In this document: piece after piece, positions 56,652 through 64,000 of the stretch
Layout of the letters: the number at the start of each line of letters is the position of its first letter
Numbering within the stretch: the first letter of the stretch is position 1
Assembly: GCF_028596025.1 (NCBI RefSeq)
Contig: NZ_CP117167.1
Span: 2,418,001 to 2,482,000, forward strand
Reading direction: 5' to 3'
DNA from: Mucilaginibacter jinjuensis
GTDB taxonomy: Bacteria > Bacteroidota > Bacteroidia > Sphingobacteriales > Sphingobacteriaceae
Length of the DNA: 64,000 nt
Made by a program: the position numbers and the translations under genes
The notes under the pieces: generated by a model
Told to the model about the DNA's origin: nothing
Databases searched by the model: none
The model's input: only the letters and a program-made list of their open reading frames with translations

Positions 56652-57504
56652 TTACGGTTTGTTTAACGATCCATTAAAGAAAACCTACGCAGTTAAACTA
56701 GTAGTATATTCGGGCGAAAGTTGTGTGAATGAGAGTGGCATTACCAATATTGTTATTAATGCAAATCCAATAGTAACATTAACTGCCCCGCCGGTAATGT
56801 GCCAGGAGTTCCCGGCTGTGCAAATAGCAGAAGATAAGCATGGTTTCGATGGCAGGGGTGTATTTAGCGGGCCGGGCGTTTCGTCAACAGGTTCGTTTAA
56901 ACCATCTGTGGCAGGGCCGGGTGTGGCTAACATTAATTATGTATTTACGGCTAACACCACAGGCTGTACTTATACTACCACAATCCCAATCCTGGTTAAT
57001 CCATCGCCGATAGTAAATGCAGGTTCTGATGTACAGATACTTGATGGCGCGCAAACCAGGTTAAACGGCTCGGCAACCGGTAAGGGCTTAACATACCAAT
57101 GGGTACCTGCTGCAGGTTTGGATAACCCAACGGTGCTAAACCCGGTGGCTAACCCTACCGATGACATTACCTACACGCTGATCGCAACTTCAACTGATGG
57201 GTGTTCTGCATCGTCTATAGTGAAGGTTTTTGTGTTAAAAATGCCGGAAATTCCAAATACATTTACGCCGAATAATGATGGAGTAAATGATTTATGGTAT
57301 ATTAACCATCTCGATACCTACCCCGGTTGTACAGTAGAAGTTTTTAACAGAAATGGCGAGAAGCTATATTCATCTGTTGGTTACGGTGTGCCCTGGGATG
57401 GCAGGTATAAAGGAGTTGATTTGCCGGTAGGCGTGTACTATTATATTATAAACCCTAAAAACGGACGTAAAACCATGTCTGGCTATGTCACAATTATAAG
57501 ATAA
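56647..57504 (+). pseudogene. C-terminal part of the PKD protein with T9SS type-B sorting domain
   Basis: Continuation of 53961-56651 in the next frame; an ATG at 56659 lets a 281-residue protein be called, but it would have no signal peptide and could not be exported. It ends with the gliding-motility (CHU_C) domain: PNTFTPNNDGVNDLWYIN, VEVFNRNGEKLYSSVGY, PWDGRYKGVDLPVGVYYYII and SGYVTIIR. This sorting signal directs type IX secretion of proteins that use PorP/SprF partners. Confidence 0.88.
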
Positions 57505-57506
57505 CC

Positions 57507-58523
57507 ATGAATAAAGCACTAAGGTTAGCAATCTTACTGATAATAACCGGACATTTTGTGAATGCCCAACAACGCCCGCAATACACGCAATATGTATTTA
57601 ACAATTACCTGCTTAACCCGGCCTTAAGCGGCATCGAAAATTATACGGATGTAAAAGCCGGTTATCGTAGCCAATGGACTGGCCTCGATGGTGCCCCGGT
57701 TACCTCATACCTTACCGCCAACATGCCTATTGGTAACGGTTTTTTAAGTGATAATGCCGGCACTATGCCAGGTGGGGGTGGCGAAAACCCGATGAGCCGT
57801 TCTTACATGCGCGATTATACAGCTGCTGCGCCACATCATGGGATTGGTATAACTATAGTTAACGATAAAGCAGGCCCGCTTACCCAAACCAATATTGATG
57901 CTACTTACGCTTATCATATTGGGTTAAGCCCCAAATGGAACATGTCTGTAGGGGTATCGGCGGGGATAAGCGATATTGGGTTAAACACAACGAATATAAT
58001 TTTAGAAAACCCTAATGATAAGGCCATTACAAATGGTATTGCCAACCAATTGAAACCAGATCTGGGGGCAGGCATCTGGATTTATACTGCTAACTTTTAC
58101 ATCGGTGCATCAGCACAACAGTTGCTGAAGCAAAACCTGTATTTCAGTACCAATAATTCTGTTACTCAAAGCCAAACCGTGCCGCATTTCTTTTTTACAT
58201 CGGGGCTGAAGTTGCCTATATCTGATGATGTATCATTTATGCCATCTGTTATGCTAAAGGTAATTAACCCGGTGCCGGTATCGTATGATATTACAGGCAA
58301 ACTGGCCTTCCGTGATAGATTCTGGATCGGTGGCTCGTACCGCCACGACGATTCGTTCTCGGCCCTGGCCGGCTTGTTTATTAACTCGCTGATCAGCGTC
58401 GGTTATTCGTACGATATTACAACCTCTAACCTCAATACAGTGAGCAACGGTACCCACGAAATTGTGATCGGTATCCTGCTCAATAACCGCTACAAGGTTA
58501 CCTGCCCGATGAGAACATTCTAA
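57507..58523 (+). CDS. PorP/SprF-family type IX secretion membrane protein
   Basis: 338 residues with a signal peptide (LAILLIITGHFVNAQ) and a beta-barrel starting QRPQYTQYVFNNYLLNPALSGIENYTDVKAGYRSQWTGLDG, the hallmark opening of the PorP/SprF family. It ends with GILLNNRYKVTCPMRTF, giving an aromatic C-terminal residue suited to barrel insertion. It starts 3 bp after the sorting-domain gene. PorP/SprF proteins hold or pass type-B CHU_C proteins at the surface, so the two genes form a module. Confidence 0.92.
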   Translation: MNKALRLAILLIITGHFVNAQQRPQYTQYVFNNYLLNPALSGIENYTDVKAGYRSQWTGLDGAPVTSYLTANMPIGNGFLSDNAGTMPGGGGENPMSRSYMRDYTAAAPHHGIGITIVNDKAGPLTQTNIDATYAYHIGLSPKWNMSVGVSAGISDIGLNTTNIILENPNDKAITNGIANQLKPDLGAGIWIYTANFYIGASAQQLLKQNLYFSTNNSVTQSQTVPHFFFTSGLKLPISDDVSFMPSVMLKVINPVPVSYDITGKLAFRDRFWIGGSYRHDDSFSALAGLFINSLISVGYSYDITTSNLNTVSNGTHEIVIGILLNNRYKVTCPMRTF

Positions 58524-58683
58524 TTTGTCGATTTGTCAATTAGCTAATTTGTCAATGGAAAACCAATTTGTCGATTTGCTAATTCGGCAAATTGTCAATG
58601 CCTTAAAAAGAGAGATAATTAGAATCAATTACTCATCGCTTTTAAAGTATTGACAAATTAACTAATTGACAAATTGCCGAATT
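58522..58683. repeat. Three copies of a 35-bp element, two direct and one inverted
   Basis: Copies at 58522-58556, 58565-58599 and (inverted) 58649-58683 share an ATTTGTCAATTAGCTAATTT-like core and differ at only a few bases. They fill the gap between the convergent porP/sprF-type gene and rpoN, and the last copy touches the rpoN stop codon. The fold-back could serve as a bidirectional terminator. It may be a dispersed intergenic repeat of the genome. Confidence 0.7.
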
Positions 58684-60157
58684 ATACCTCCCGTCTAAGC
58701 CTTGCTACCGGGATGTTCATTTGTTCGCGGTATTTGGCTACGGTACGGCGGGCTATGTTGTAGCCGCGCTCTTTAAGTATTTCGGTAAGTTTCTCATCAG
58801 CAAGAGGATGGCGTTTGTCTTCGCCGCCGATGCAATCTTCCAGGATCTTTTTAACCTCTTTGTTCGATACTTCTTCACCGCTTTCGGTCTGAATAGCTTC
58901 AGAGAAGAAAGATTTCAACAGGAAGGTGCCAAACTCGGTTTGCACATATTTAGAGTTAGCCACACGCGATACGGTTGAAATATCCATCCCGATACGGTCG
59001 GCAATATCTTTTAAGATCATGGGGCGCAGGTTACGCTCATCTCCCGTCAGGAAGAAATCGTACTGGTACTGCATAATGGCGTTCATGGTTTTAAGCAGCG
59101 TTTGCTGGCGTTGCTTAATAGCATCAATAAACCACTTGGCAGAGTCGAGCTTTTGTTTCACAAACTGCACGGCCTCCTTCATCTTTTTATCCTTTTGCGA
59201 AGCCTTGTCGTAATGCTCAAACATATCCATGTACGAGCGACTTACACGCAGGTCAGGAGCATTTTTAGCATTGAGGGTAAGCAATAAGCGGCCATCATCA
59301 TTAACAATATGGAAATCGGGGATAACCTGCAGTTGTTTGGTATTTACAGCGTTAGAGTCGCCTGGTTTTGGGTTCAGTTTTAATATCTCGTTTATAACCG
59401 CACGCAGCTCTTCCGAGGTCATGTTAAGCGAACGTTCCAGCTTATCGTAATGCTTGCGGGTAAACTCGTCCAGGTAGCTTTGTACAACCAGTATAGCCTT
59501 GCGGATAATGGGGTCGCCAACATCTTTACGTTTCAATTGCAGTAACAAACATTCCTGTAAGGTACGTGCACCGATACCAGGCGGGTCGAACGACTGGATC
59601 ACCTTCAGCATTTCTTCAACCTCTTCATCCTCAGCCATTACGTTTTGCGAGAAGGCAAGGTCGTCAGTCAATGACATAATAGGGCGGCGCAGGTAACCAT
59701 CATCGTCTAAACTACCGATGATTTGCTGACCGATCATGAAATCCTTGTCAGAAATAGGCAGCAGGTCTAACTGGGCCTGTAGGCTTTCAAAGAAAGAAGT
59801 CTGTATAGCAATCGGTATCTCTTTATGGTCGTCATCGTCATCACCGTTCTGGTCATAGCGCGAGCCATAATCGTTAACGTTATCTTCCTGTAAATAATCG
59901 TCAATATTAAATTCGTCGTATTCGCCGCTTTCGTCGTCTTTATTATAGGTATCCTCATCCGGGTCGCGGTCGGGATACTGTTCTTCGGGCTCGTTAAGAT
60001 TAGTTAAGCTTAGATCTTCGAGAGCAGGATTTTCCTCCAGCTCTTCTTTAATACGGGTATCGAGCGAAACAGTAGGAACCTGTAACAGCTTGATAAACTG
60101 TATCTGCTGAGGGGAAAGTTTTTGTAAAAGTTTTTGTTGAAGATTCTGTTTAAGCAT
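58682..60157 (-). CDS. rpoN: RNA polymerase sigma-54 factor
   Basis: 491 residues. Region I begins MLKQNLQQKLLQKLSPQQIQFIKLLQVP, the activator-interacting Gln/Leu-rich segment. An acidic region II (about 50-120, rich in Asp/Glu) follows, then the core-binding domain (FDPPGIGARTLQECLLLQL) and the DNA-binding end with an HTH (DIADRIGMDISTVSRVANSKYVQTEFG) and the RpoN box ARRTVAKYREQ. It directs transcription from -24/-12 promoters with enhancer-binding activators. A TAATTTTG -7 element lies 13 bp before its ATG. Confidence 0.96.
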   Translation of the reverse strand: MLKQNLQQKLLQKLSPQQIQFIKLLQVPTVSLDTRIKEELEENPALEDLSLTNLNEPEEQYPDRDPDEDTYNKDDESGEYDEFNIDDYLQEDNVNDYGSRYDQNGDDDDDHKEIPIAIQTSFFESLQAQLDLLPISDKDFMIGQQIIGSLDDDGYLRRPIMSLTDDLAFSQNVMAEDEEVEEMLKVIQSFDPPGIGARTLQECLLLQLKRKDVGDPIIRKAILVVQSYLDEFTRKHYDKLERSLNMTSEELRAVINEILKLNPKPGDSNAVNTKQLQVIPDFHIVNDDGRLLLTLNAKNAPDLRVSRSYMDMFEHYDKASQKDKKMKEAVQFVKQKLDSAKWFIDAIKQRQQTLLKTMNAIMQYQYDFFLTGDERNLRPMILKDIADRIGMDISTVSRVANSKYVQTEFGTFLLKSFFSEAIQTESGEEVSNKEVKKILEDCIGGEDKRHPLADEKLTEILKERGYNIARRTVAKYREQMNIPVARLRREV

Positions 60158-60170
60158 ATTTAGATAAAGC

Positions 60171-60178
60171 CAAAATTA
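60171..60178 (-). promoter_or_regulatory. -7 element candidate of rpoN
   Basis: The minus strand reads TAATTTTG, matching TAnnTTTG, 13 bp upstream of the rpoN ATG. The -33 region at the right distance reads TTTT instead of TTTG. Confidence 0.35.
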
Positions 60179-60326
60179 CATCAATTTAGTAGAATATAAA
60201 AGGCGTATTTGTTTAACGTATCCAAAGTAAACGCTAAAACGGGCAATTGTTTGGCAATAAATTAAACTGTTAGTACTTTTTTTGTGTTGATAGTTCTATA
60301 TTAGTAATACACAAACTTTAATATCT

Positions 60327-60737
60327 ATGGGATTTGTAAAGGAATTTAAGGAATTCGCCATGAAGGGCAACGTGGTTGACCTTGCGGTGGGTGTTATCAT
60401 TGGTGCTGCCTTTGGTAAAATTGTAACCTCGCTGGTTAACGATATTGTGATGCCGCCAATTGGTATGCTTACCGGTGGTTTAGATTTTAGTAAACAGAAG
60501 TATGTTTTGAAAGCAGCCGTAGGCAAAACGCCCGAAACTGCTATTAACTACGGCCTATTTATTAACAACGTAATCGACTTTACTATCGTTGCACTGGTGA
60601 TATTTGTAGCTATTAAAGGTATTAACTCTTTGAAGCGTAAAGACGCAGAAGACGCACCTGCTGCACCGCCAGAACCAACTAAAGAAGAAATCTTATTAAC
60701 AGAGATACGCGACCTGTTAGCTAAAAAAAGCGTTTAA
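60327..60737 (+). CDS. mscL: Large-conductance mechanosensitive channel
   Basis: 136 residues. The N-terminal amphipathic helix [31 protein letters not shown], pore helix with the conserved [26 protein letters not shown] and the second membrane helix [21 protein letters not shown] are diagnostic. The cytoplasmic end is a Pro/Ala/Glu-rich linker followed by a helical bundle segment ([15 protein letters not shown]). It opens under hypo-osmotic membrane tension. Confidence 0.95.
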   Translation: MGFVKEFKEFAMKGNVVDLAVGVIIGAAFGKIVTSLVNDIVMPPIGMLTGGLDFSKQKYVLKAAVGKTPETAINYGLFINNVIDFTIVALVIFVAIKGINSLKRKDAEDAPAAPPEPTKEEILLTEIRDLLAKKSV

Positions 60738-60810
60738 GTGTATAAAAACGGCATTTATGTGTCGTATTGCATGCCGGATTGGAAATGTTGATAATTATGT
60801 TAGGCGGGTA

Positions 60811-60841
60811 TTTGAAAAATAGAAATTAAACAGTAAATTTG
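60811..60841 (+). promoter_or_regulatory. Promoter of rpmH (Bacteroidota type)
   Basis: TTTG at 60811-60814 and TAAATTTG at 60834-60841 are separated by exactly 19 bp, the consensus TTTG-N19-TAnnTTTG for the primary sigma factor of this phylum. The rpmH start lies 42 bp after the -7 box. Confidence 0.75.
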
Positions 60842-60883
60842 CACTCTTAATTTTAAAGCAACGAATACAACAATAATAGAGTT

Positions 60884-61042
60884 ATGAAAAGAACGTTTCA
60901 GCCTTCTCAGCGTAAAAGAAGAAATAAACACGGTTTCCGTGAGCGTATGTCAACTGCAAATGGCAGAAGAATTTTAGCTGCAAGAAGAGCTAAAGGCAGA
61001 AAAAGATTAAGCGTATCTGACGAGAAACGTCATAAGGCATAA
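60884..61042 (+). CDS. rpmH: Ribosomal protein L34
   Basis: 52 residues: [20 protein letters not shown], then [21 protein letters not shown]. Short and strongly basic, with the invariant KRTFQPS start and the NGRRVL-type centre. It is followed by rnpA, yidD and tsaB, close to the usual rpmH-rnpA-yidD order. Confidence 0.98.
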   Translation: MKRTFQPSQRKRRNKHGFRERMSTANGRRILAARRAKGRKRLSVSDEKRHKA

Positions 61043-61114
61043 TTTAGCGTTGCTTCCGTAACTGGGTTTGAACCGGTTATATTTGGTTATCCCGGTTCAA
61101 TTTAAATAAGCAAC

Positions 61115-61519
61115 ATGTATACTTTCAGGAAAGAAGAACGATTGTGTAATAAAAGGCTCTTAGAAGAGCTTTTTCACAAGGGTTCTTCTTTTTTATGTTA
61201 CCCTTACCGGGTTTCATGGCGTTTGGCCGATGCTGCACAATCAGTGCCCGTACAGGTGGTTTTCCCTGTGCCTAAAAAGCGTTATAAGCACGCCGTTGAT
61301 CGTAACCTTATTCGCCGCCGCATGCGCGAGGCCTACCGGCTTCACAAACAGCAAAACCTGTACGAATTTTTAAACCAGGCTAATATAAAGCTTACGCTTT
61401 CGTTAAGTTATATTGGTAAGGAGATTGAGCCTTACACGCTGATGGAAAAAAAAATGTTAAAGCTGTTTACGCAACTTTGCGAACTGGTAAATAATGAAAG
61501 CGCTAAGCAAGCTAATTAA
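61115..61519 (+). CDS. rnpA: Ribonuclease P protein component
   Basis: 134 residues. [20 protein letters not shown] is the start typical of the family, and [18 protein letters not shown] is the RNR motif that contacts the RNA subunit; [11 protein letters not shown] precedes it. It supports 5' maturation of tRNAs. It begins 72 bp after rpmH and overlaps yidD by 26 bp. Confidence 0.95.
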   Translation: MYTFRKEERLCNKRLLEELFHKGSSFLCYPYRVSWRLADAAQSVPVQVVFPVPKKRYKHAVDRNLIRRRMREAYRLHKQQNLYEFLNQANIKLTLSLSYIGKEIEPYTLMEKKMLKLFTQLCELVNNESAKQAN

Positions 61520-61736
61520 AACCATTTTCGGTTATTTCTTCATCGTGCTGATTAAGTTATATCAGTACCTGCTTTCGCCAATGCTGGGGGCCTCGTGCCG
61601 TTACACCCCAACCTGTTCGCAATATGGTATCGAAGCCATAAAAAAACATGGCGCATTTAAAGGCGGATGGTTAACTTTGAAGCGTATTGGGCGCTGCCAT
61701 CCCTGGGGAGGCCATGGGCACGATCCGGTACCATAA
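61494..61736 (+). CDS. yidD: Membrane protein insertion efficiency factor
   Basis: 80 residues. An amphipathic N-terminal helix ([26 protein letters not shown]) precedes the conserved cysteine core [22 protein letters not shown] and the end [17 protein letters not shown]. It assists YidC-dependent membrane insertion. The start overlaps the end of rnpA by 26 bp. Confidence 0.96.
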   Translation: MKALSKLIKTIFGYFFIVLIKLYQYLLSPMLGASCRYTPTCSQYGIEAIKKHGAFKGGWLTLKRIGRCHPWGGHGHDPVP

Positions 61737-61745
61737 AATAGATCC

Positions 61746-62441
61746 ATGAGTTTAATCCTTCAAATAGAAACCGCCACCACAGTATGCTCTGTAGCGCTGG
61801 CACAAAACGGACAAGTACTTGCTGTTAAAGAAGTAAATGAGCGTAACGTGCATGCCGAAATGATTACCCTGTTTATACAGGATGTAATGGAGCAGGCCGG
61901 TAAGCAATTGAAGGAGATCGATGCCGTGGCCGTAAGCAAAGGCCCTGGCTCGTACACCGGTTTACGTATTGGCGTATCAACCGCTAAAGGTATTTGCTTT
62001 GCGCTGGATAAACCGTTGATCGCTGTAGATACTCTAAGTGCAATGGCAAGCGGAGCTAAAGAGTTCTCGGAGTTATTTACTGAAGATGCCATCCTTTGCC
62101 CCATGATTGATGCCCGCCGCATGGAGGTTTACACCGCCTTATACACTACTCAAGGCGAAATGACGCGACCTATTGCAGCCGAAATTATCGACGATAATAG
62201 CTTTAGTGATATCACCCCCGAAAAACAATTGGTGATATTTGGCGATGGTGCTGAGAAATGTATCCAGGCATTAGCACATCGTGGTAAACTCACTTTCCTT
62301 CCCGATTTTGTTAATTCGGCAAAACAGCTTACTCAACTCGCATTGCAGAAATTCGAGGCAAAACAGTTTGAGGACGTAGCCTACTTTGAACCTTACTACC
62401 TGAAAGAATTTGTAGCCGGTGTAAAAGGCGTGAGCCGGTAA
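61746..62441 (+). CDS. tsaB: tRNA threonylcarbamoyladenosine biosynthesis protein TsaB
   Basis: 231 residues of the ASKHA fold. LILQIETATTVCSVALAQNG is the N-terminal phosphate-1 segment; NERNVHAEMITLFIQDVM and VSKGPGSYTGLRIGVSTAKGICFAL are the TsaB/TsaD signatures. TsaB supports TsaD in making t6A37 in ANN-decoding tRNAs. It follows yidD by 9 bp. Its last 113 bp overlap the end of the opposite-strand gene at 62329-63864. Confidence 0.95.
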   Translation: MSLILQIETATTVCSVALAQNGQVLAVKEVNERNVHAEMITLFIQDVMEQAGKQLKEIDAVAVSKGPGSYTGLRIGVSTAKGICFALDKPLIAVDTLSAMASGAKEFSELFTEDAILCPMIDARRMEVYTALYTTQGEMTRPIAAEIIDDNSFSDITPEKQLVIFGDGAEKCIQALAHRGKLTFLPDFVNSAKQLTQLALQKFEAKQFEDVAYFEPYYLKEFVAGVKGVSR

Positions 62442-63864
62442 TACTAAATACACCGTGCAGTAGGCGTCTGATCAAGCCACCTTCATCATCGCCTGTTGAA
62501 ATGTGACTTGCGTTTTCGTGCGTTTCGATGTCGTGCCCAAATTTTACAGAAAAGCCCATATAAAAGCCTGCTCCTATAGAGGCACTTGCCCTGTTGATCT
62601 CGGTATTATCTTTTCTTAGATCGAGTAGCACGCTATAATCATGCAGTAGCTGCTCACTGCCGATAAAGAATTCAAAGTTGGGCGACTTAATCATCAATTG
62701 TCCGCCCAGATTATAGCCCGTATCATCTATACTCTGCGTTACGCCAATCATCAGGTTGTGATACTGTAAATTATTAGTGAACACGCCCGTTAAACCATTA
62801 TAGAAAAGCTGTTTGGAAGCAATAAGCACCGGGATATATTTAAAAGTAGCATCATCATTTAAGCCGAAATTTTTGGATGCGCTTACCTCGAACCGGCCAT
62901 CGGTAGGGGTGATGAATGATTGTTTAATGCCTCGGTCTGTCAATATTTTCAGCGCAACTTTATACAGATCACCACTCGATCCATTGCCATTTACCCCGGT
63001 AACCGTTTGGGTATTATTAAAATTATGCACGTTAGAATTGGCATTCCAACGGATAAAACCAAGGTCTTTTAAATTATATTGCAGGTTAATGCCACCCTCG
63101 GCATGCTGGCCAACACCCAGACTGAATGAAAGACCCGGCGACCGGAAATCAGGTATAAAATTGGCAGCCCCGAAAGTACCGGGGTCATAAGTAGTTCTGT
63201 TGTGGCCTGCCAACGTTAAATCTAATTGGTTATGGGGTTTATCAAACGTAACATCAGAGTGGTTAATGCTGGCATCCTCATGGACAATACCGGATAAGGC
63301 GCTTAATTTTAGTCCGACAGAAAATTGATTATTCAGCGTTTCACGATAGGTAACACTCAATTGGTGATAGCCCTGATACCAGTAATTATCGTTAGCGATG
63401 TCTTTATAATTGGTACTGTTAAAGCTCGAGTTACCGTTAAACAAGCCAACGGTTTCATCGGTAAAGCGGGCATTGCCTTCGCCCTTGGTTTGCCATGAAA
63501 AGCCAATTTCCTGGTCGCCTTTTAGGCTGGTGTATACTTTAAACATGCCGATATACACATTATCAACAGTATACAAACGGTTGGCGCTGTTTTGGCCGTA
63601 CGTGAGATTGGAATTATTAGTTTTGCCTAAAAAAATGCCTTGCTTAATAAGAGGTTGCGCACTCCCGGTAATATAGGCATTAATGCTAAGACTGGGGAAC
63701 AGGAAATTAAAGGCGAACATCCTGCTCGAATCGGGCGTGAAAACCTTTTGTGAGGGATTCTCGAACGAATCGTACAGTGTATTGGTGTAGTATTGCGCAA
63801 AGCGTTGTGCAAAAGCCTGCGTGCTAAAAATACACAGGATTAGGGCCGGTAAAATTTTATTCAT
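62329..63864 (-). CDS. DUF5723-like outer-membrane protein with unusual C-terminal extension
   Basis: 511 residues. A signal peptide (MNKILPALILCIFSTQAFAQ) precedes a long beta-rich region (FAFNFLFPSLSINAYITGS, LSVTYRETLNNQFSVGLKLSALSG, SLGVGQHAEGGINLQYNLKDLGFIRW, ASIGAGFYMGFSVKFG) like the DUF5723 barrels of Bacteroidota. Homologues normally end soon after such a final strand. Here the frame runs on through RRLLHGVFSITGS and then 113 bp antisense to tsaB, giving an Arg/Leu/Ser-rich tail unlike the rest. The natural stop may have been lost. The function is unknown. Confidence 0.82.
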   Translation of the reverse strand: MNKILPALILCIFSTQAFAQRFAQYYTNTLYDSFENPSQKVFTPDSSRMFAFNFLFPSLSINAYITGSAQPLIKQGIFLGKTNNSNLTYGQNSANRLYTVDNVYIGMFKVYTSLKGDQEIGFSWQTKGEGNARFTDETVGLFNGNSSFNSTNYKDIANDNYWYQGYHQLSVTYRETLNNQFSVGLKLSALSGIVHEDASINHSDVTFDKPHNQLDLTLAGHNRTTYDPGTFGAANFIPDFRSPGLSFSLGVGQHAEGGINLQYNLKDLGFIRWNANSNVHNFNNTQTVTGVNGNGSSGDLYKVALKILTDRGIKQSFITPTDGRFEVSASKNFGLNDDATFKYIPVLIASKQLFYNGLTGVFTNNLQYHNLMIGVTQSIDDTGYNLGGQLMIKSPNFEFFIGSEQLLHDYSVLLDLRKDNTEINRASASIGAGFYMGFSVKFGHDIETHENASHISTGDDEGGLIRRLLHGVFSITGSRLLHRLQILSGSKVQSRLRPQTVLPRISAMRVE

Positions 63865-63920
63865 TCATATACCGATACGATGAAAAGTATCGATAGGTCA
63901 ACCATAAATAAAAATTTAGG

Positions 63921-64000
63921 CTACTTCTCCGCCGTTTTTGTGGAATCAACTTTAGCCAGCTTCATACAAAAATTGGTGTAATAGTTTTTATCTGATGCGA
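63921..64000 (-). CDS. C-terminal end of an unknown protein (runs off the window)
   Basis: On the minus strand an open frame enters at 64000 and reads ASDKNYYTNFCMKLAKVDST, then KTAEK and a TAG at 63921-63923. Only 25 or 26 residues are visible. It lies 57 bp upstream of the DUF5723-like gene in the same direction, so it may be its operon partner. No family can be named. Confidence 0.5.
   Translation of the reverse strand, partial: ASDKNYYTNFCMKLAKVDSTKTAEK

Overview
The window looks like chromosome of a Bacteroidota bacterium of the Sphingobacteriaceae type (Mucilaginibacter or Pedobacter-like; genus is inference). The evidence is a SusC/SusD pair behind an ECF sigma/FecR pair, a type IX secretion (T9SS) sorting-domain protein beside a PorP/SprF protein, a promoter of the Bacteroidota form TTTG-N19-TAnnTTTG in front of rpmH, a 7TMR-DISM histidine kinase, and MG2/TonB-plug and DUF5723-like outer-membrane proteins.

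Layout. 1-875: two divergent genes (aldo/keto reductase and AraC regulator) joined by a deletion that removed both 5' ends. 944-4365: a molybdenum hydroxylase operon (Fe-S subunit, di-haem cytochrome c, Tat-exported Mo subunit) ending in an xdhC gene cut after 30 codons. 4366-5001: non-coding DNA with a tRNA 3'-half-like segment and a 50-bp-spaced direct repeat, a possible island border. 5002-17810: an accessory block. It encodes a double-glycine-leader peptide with eight cysteines, a VKOR-thioredoxin disulfide-forming protein, a C39-peptidase ABC exporter, an HlyD-type adaptor, three glycosyltransferases, an unplaced 289-residue protein and a frameshifted MG2/TonB-plug protein. I read it as a secreted, disulfide-rich, possibly glycosylated peptide system. 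18297-19475: an orphan secreted protein.

19942-26861: a giant cytoplasmic hybrid kinase with nine 92-residue HAMP repeats, followed by a receiver-kinase partner. 26877-30118: a methyltransferase, and a TetR/MFS/isochorismatase-like group with two matching operators. 30266-39440: sigma/anti-sigma, SusC, SusD and two secreted phosphoesterases, probably an uptake locus for a phosphate-ester substrate. 39551-46159: a Crp-family regulator with a CRP-like dyad before an alpha/beta hydrolase, then a methyltransferase, an Na+/H+ antiporter, a GH25 lysozyme, START and DUF1223 proteins. 46239-51167: GH3 and GH53 enzymes (galactan/arabinogalactan type), a small secreted protein and a Nudix-like regulator whose catalytic box is lost. 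51168-53866: a divergent 7TMR-DISM kinase and response regulator. 53961-58523: a PKD/T9SS type-B protein (frameshifted) with its PorP/SprF partner. 58682-62441: housekeeping genes rpoN, mscL, rpmH, rnpA, yidD and tsaB. 62329-64000: a DUF5723-like protein and the end of an unknown gene.

Several genes are broken by small indels or deletions (AKR, AraC, xdhC, MG2/TonB plug, PKD protein). Whether these are real decay, phase variation or sequence errors cannot be decided from the sequence alone.
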